A stretch of 5,451 nt of DNA from Lachnospiraceae bacterium (GTDB taxonomy: Bacteria > Bacillota_A > Clostridia > Lachnospirales > Lachnospiraceae). A program made the translations under genes and the position numbers. The DNA is taken from positions 1 through 5,451 of the forward strand of contig JAFZKM010000017.1 of assembly GCA_017553665.1 (NCBI GenBank). The letters are read 5' to 3'. The notes beneath the pieces are model-generated. The model was not told the DNA's origin and did not search any database. It saw nothing but the letters and a program-made list of their open reading frames with translations. Positions 4,809 to 5,451 of this stretch are shown one piece after another (position 1 is the stretch's first letter; every line of letters starts with the position of its first letter).

Positions 4809-5451
4809 TCATTCGCTCAGATATTTCCCGTACGCGATCGCCCTTACCTTCCTCGTGAGGTCGTCGCAGCCCGCGCCGGCCTTCTGGATGAAGAACAGGA
4901 TCACGGACTTCGATACGGGCTCAATGGTAAAATACGTGCCCATCCAGCCGTCCCAGCCGAACTCGCCGGCGGGCGCTATCGTGCCCTGGATCTCGGGATG
5001 CTCGAGGATCCTCATCAGGCAGTTATAGCCGTGTCCCAATGTCGAGCCCCAGTTCATGTCCCGCTGTTTGATCTCATCGGTAAGCGCGTTCGTGCGCATG
5101 TATTTAACGGTGTTCTCGCTCAGGATCCTTACATTTCCGAGCTTTCCGCCGTTCGCGAGCATCATGCCGAACTTCGCGAAATCATCGATCGTCGAAAGAA
5201 GTCCCGCTCCGCCCGACTCCCAATGCGCGTGCTCGGGATAGTCTCCGAGTCCCAGATGAATACCTTCAAGCACCTTTATTCCGCCTGTTTCTGGATCGTA
5301 CTCATATCGCTCGGTCATCCTGTCCTTAAAGCCCGGAAGCATGTCGAACGAAGTACTGAGCATTCCGAGAGGAGTAAGGATCTCGTCTCTTACAAACGCT
5401 CCGAACTGCCTTCCCGAAGCCACCTCGTCACCTGTTTCCTCGAAACACCAA
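4809..5451 (-). CDS. Serine hydrolase, class C beta-lactamase/PBP-like family (N-terminus outside window)
   Basis: C-terminal 213 codons of a beta-lactamase-fold serine hydrolase (PF00144/COG1680-like: carboxylesterases, D-aminopeptidases, PBP4*-type proteins and AmpC relatives). The frame is open from 5450 without a start, and the residues before the first possible GTG (5423), WCFEETGDEV, read smoothly into the family helix ending in LTPLGM, so that GTG is internal and the gene begins beyond the edge. Visible signatures: FVRDEILTPLGM; HWESGGAGLLSTIDDFAKFG (about 5166-5225), typical after the active-site half; and GEFGWDGWMGTYFTIEP (4917-4967), at the position of the third catalytic box (KTG/HTG in true beta-lactamases), here WDG as in esterase-like members. 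The SxxK and YxN motifs should lie outside the window, so activity and any signal peptide cannot be judged. The WDG-type box argues against a resistance beta-lactamase. rfbC begins 42 nt downstream. Confidence 0.88.
   Translation of the reverse strand, partial: WCFEETGDEVASGRQFGAFVRDEILTPLGMLSTSFDMLPGFKDRMTERYEYDPETGGIKVLEGIHLGLGDYPEHAHWESGGAGLLSTIDDFAKFGMMLANGGKLGNVRILSENTVKYMRTNALTDEIKQRDMNWGSTLGHGYNCLMRILEHPEIQGTIAPAGEFGWDGWMGTYFTIEPVSKSVILFFIQKAGAGCDDLTRKVRAIAYGKYLSE

Noticed and set aside
5421..5423. GTG at 5423 as the true start of the serine hydrolase
   Set aside because: The open frame continues upstream with family-like residues to the window edge, and a 204-aa protein would lack the catalytic SxxK and YxN motifs.
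1..5451. Mobile element, CRISPR array, toxin-antitoxin or defence system
   Set aside because: No transposase, integrase, direct-repeat array, terminal inverted repeats or defence-type domains were recognised; all genes are metabolic, transport or cell-wall genes.

Overview
The window looks like ordinary chromosome of a Gram-positive anaerobe in the Clostridia, possibly Lachnospiraceae. I infer this from the style of the Ddl protein (MKIVVLNGG start and an enlarged N-terminal domain), strong GGGAG/AAGGA ribosome binding sites, a ddl-murF gene pair, and GC content that looks mid-50s by eye. The assignment is by recognition, not by a search. All protein genes lie on the minus strand; the only plus-strand gene is a tRNA.

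Read in the direction of transcription, from high to low coordinates: a serine hydrolase of the class C beta-lactamase/PBP-like family, cut at its N-terminus by the window edge (4809-5451); rfbC/rmlC, dTDP-4-dehydrorhamnose 3,5-epimerase (4206-4766), 42 nt downstream and probably co-transcribed; a GltS-type sodium/glutamate symporter (2741-4126) with a possible promoter of its own and a good terminator hairpin (2700-2730); glf, UDP-galactopyranose mutase (1452-2675), with an unusual internal insertion; then, beyond a plus-strand tRNA-Gly(CCC) (1344-1414), ddl, D-alanine-D-alanine ligase (136-1176); and the first 27 codons of murF (1-82), a partial gene.

The tRNA and glf converge on a shared 12-bp hairpin at 1416-1451 that can act as a terminator, better for the tRNA. 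The tRNA and ddl diverge from a compact intergenic region (1177-1343) holding two recognisable sigma-A-type promoters and a structured ddl leader.

Two themes are visible. ddl and murF make D-Ala-D-Ala and attach it to the UDP-MurNAc-tripeptide in peptidoglycan precursor synthesis. rfbC and glf make the nucleotide sugars dTDP-L-rhamnose (one step of the pathway) and UDP-galactofuranose for surface polysaccharide, although no glycosyltransferases or other rml genes are in view. The transporter and serine hydrolase have no obvious link to either theme. I see no mobile element, CRISPR array, toxin-antitoxin pair or defence system, and no convincing new system. The points most worth checking are the hairpin-separated Shine-Dalgarno of ddl and the roughly 37-residue insertion in Glf.
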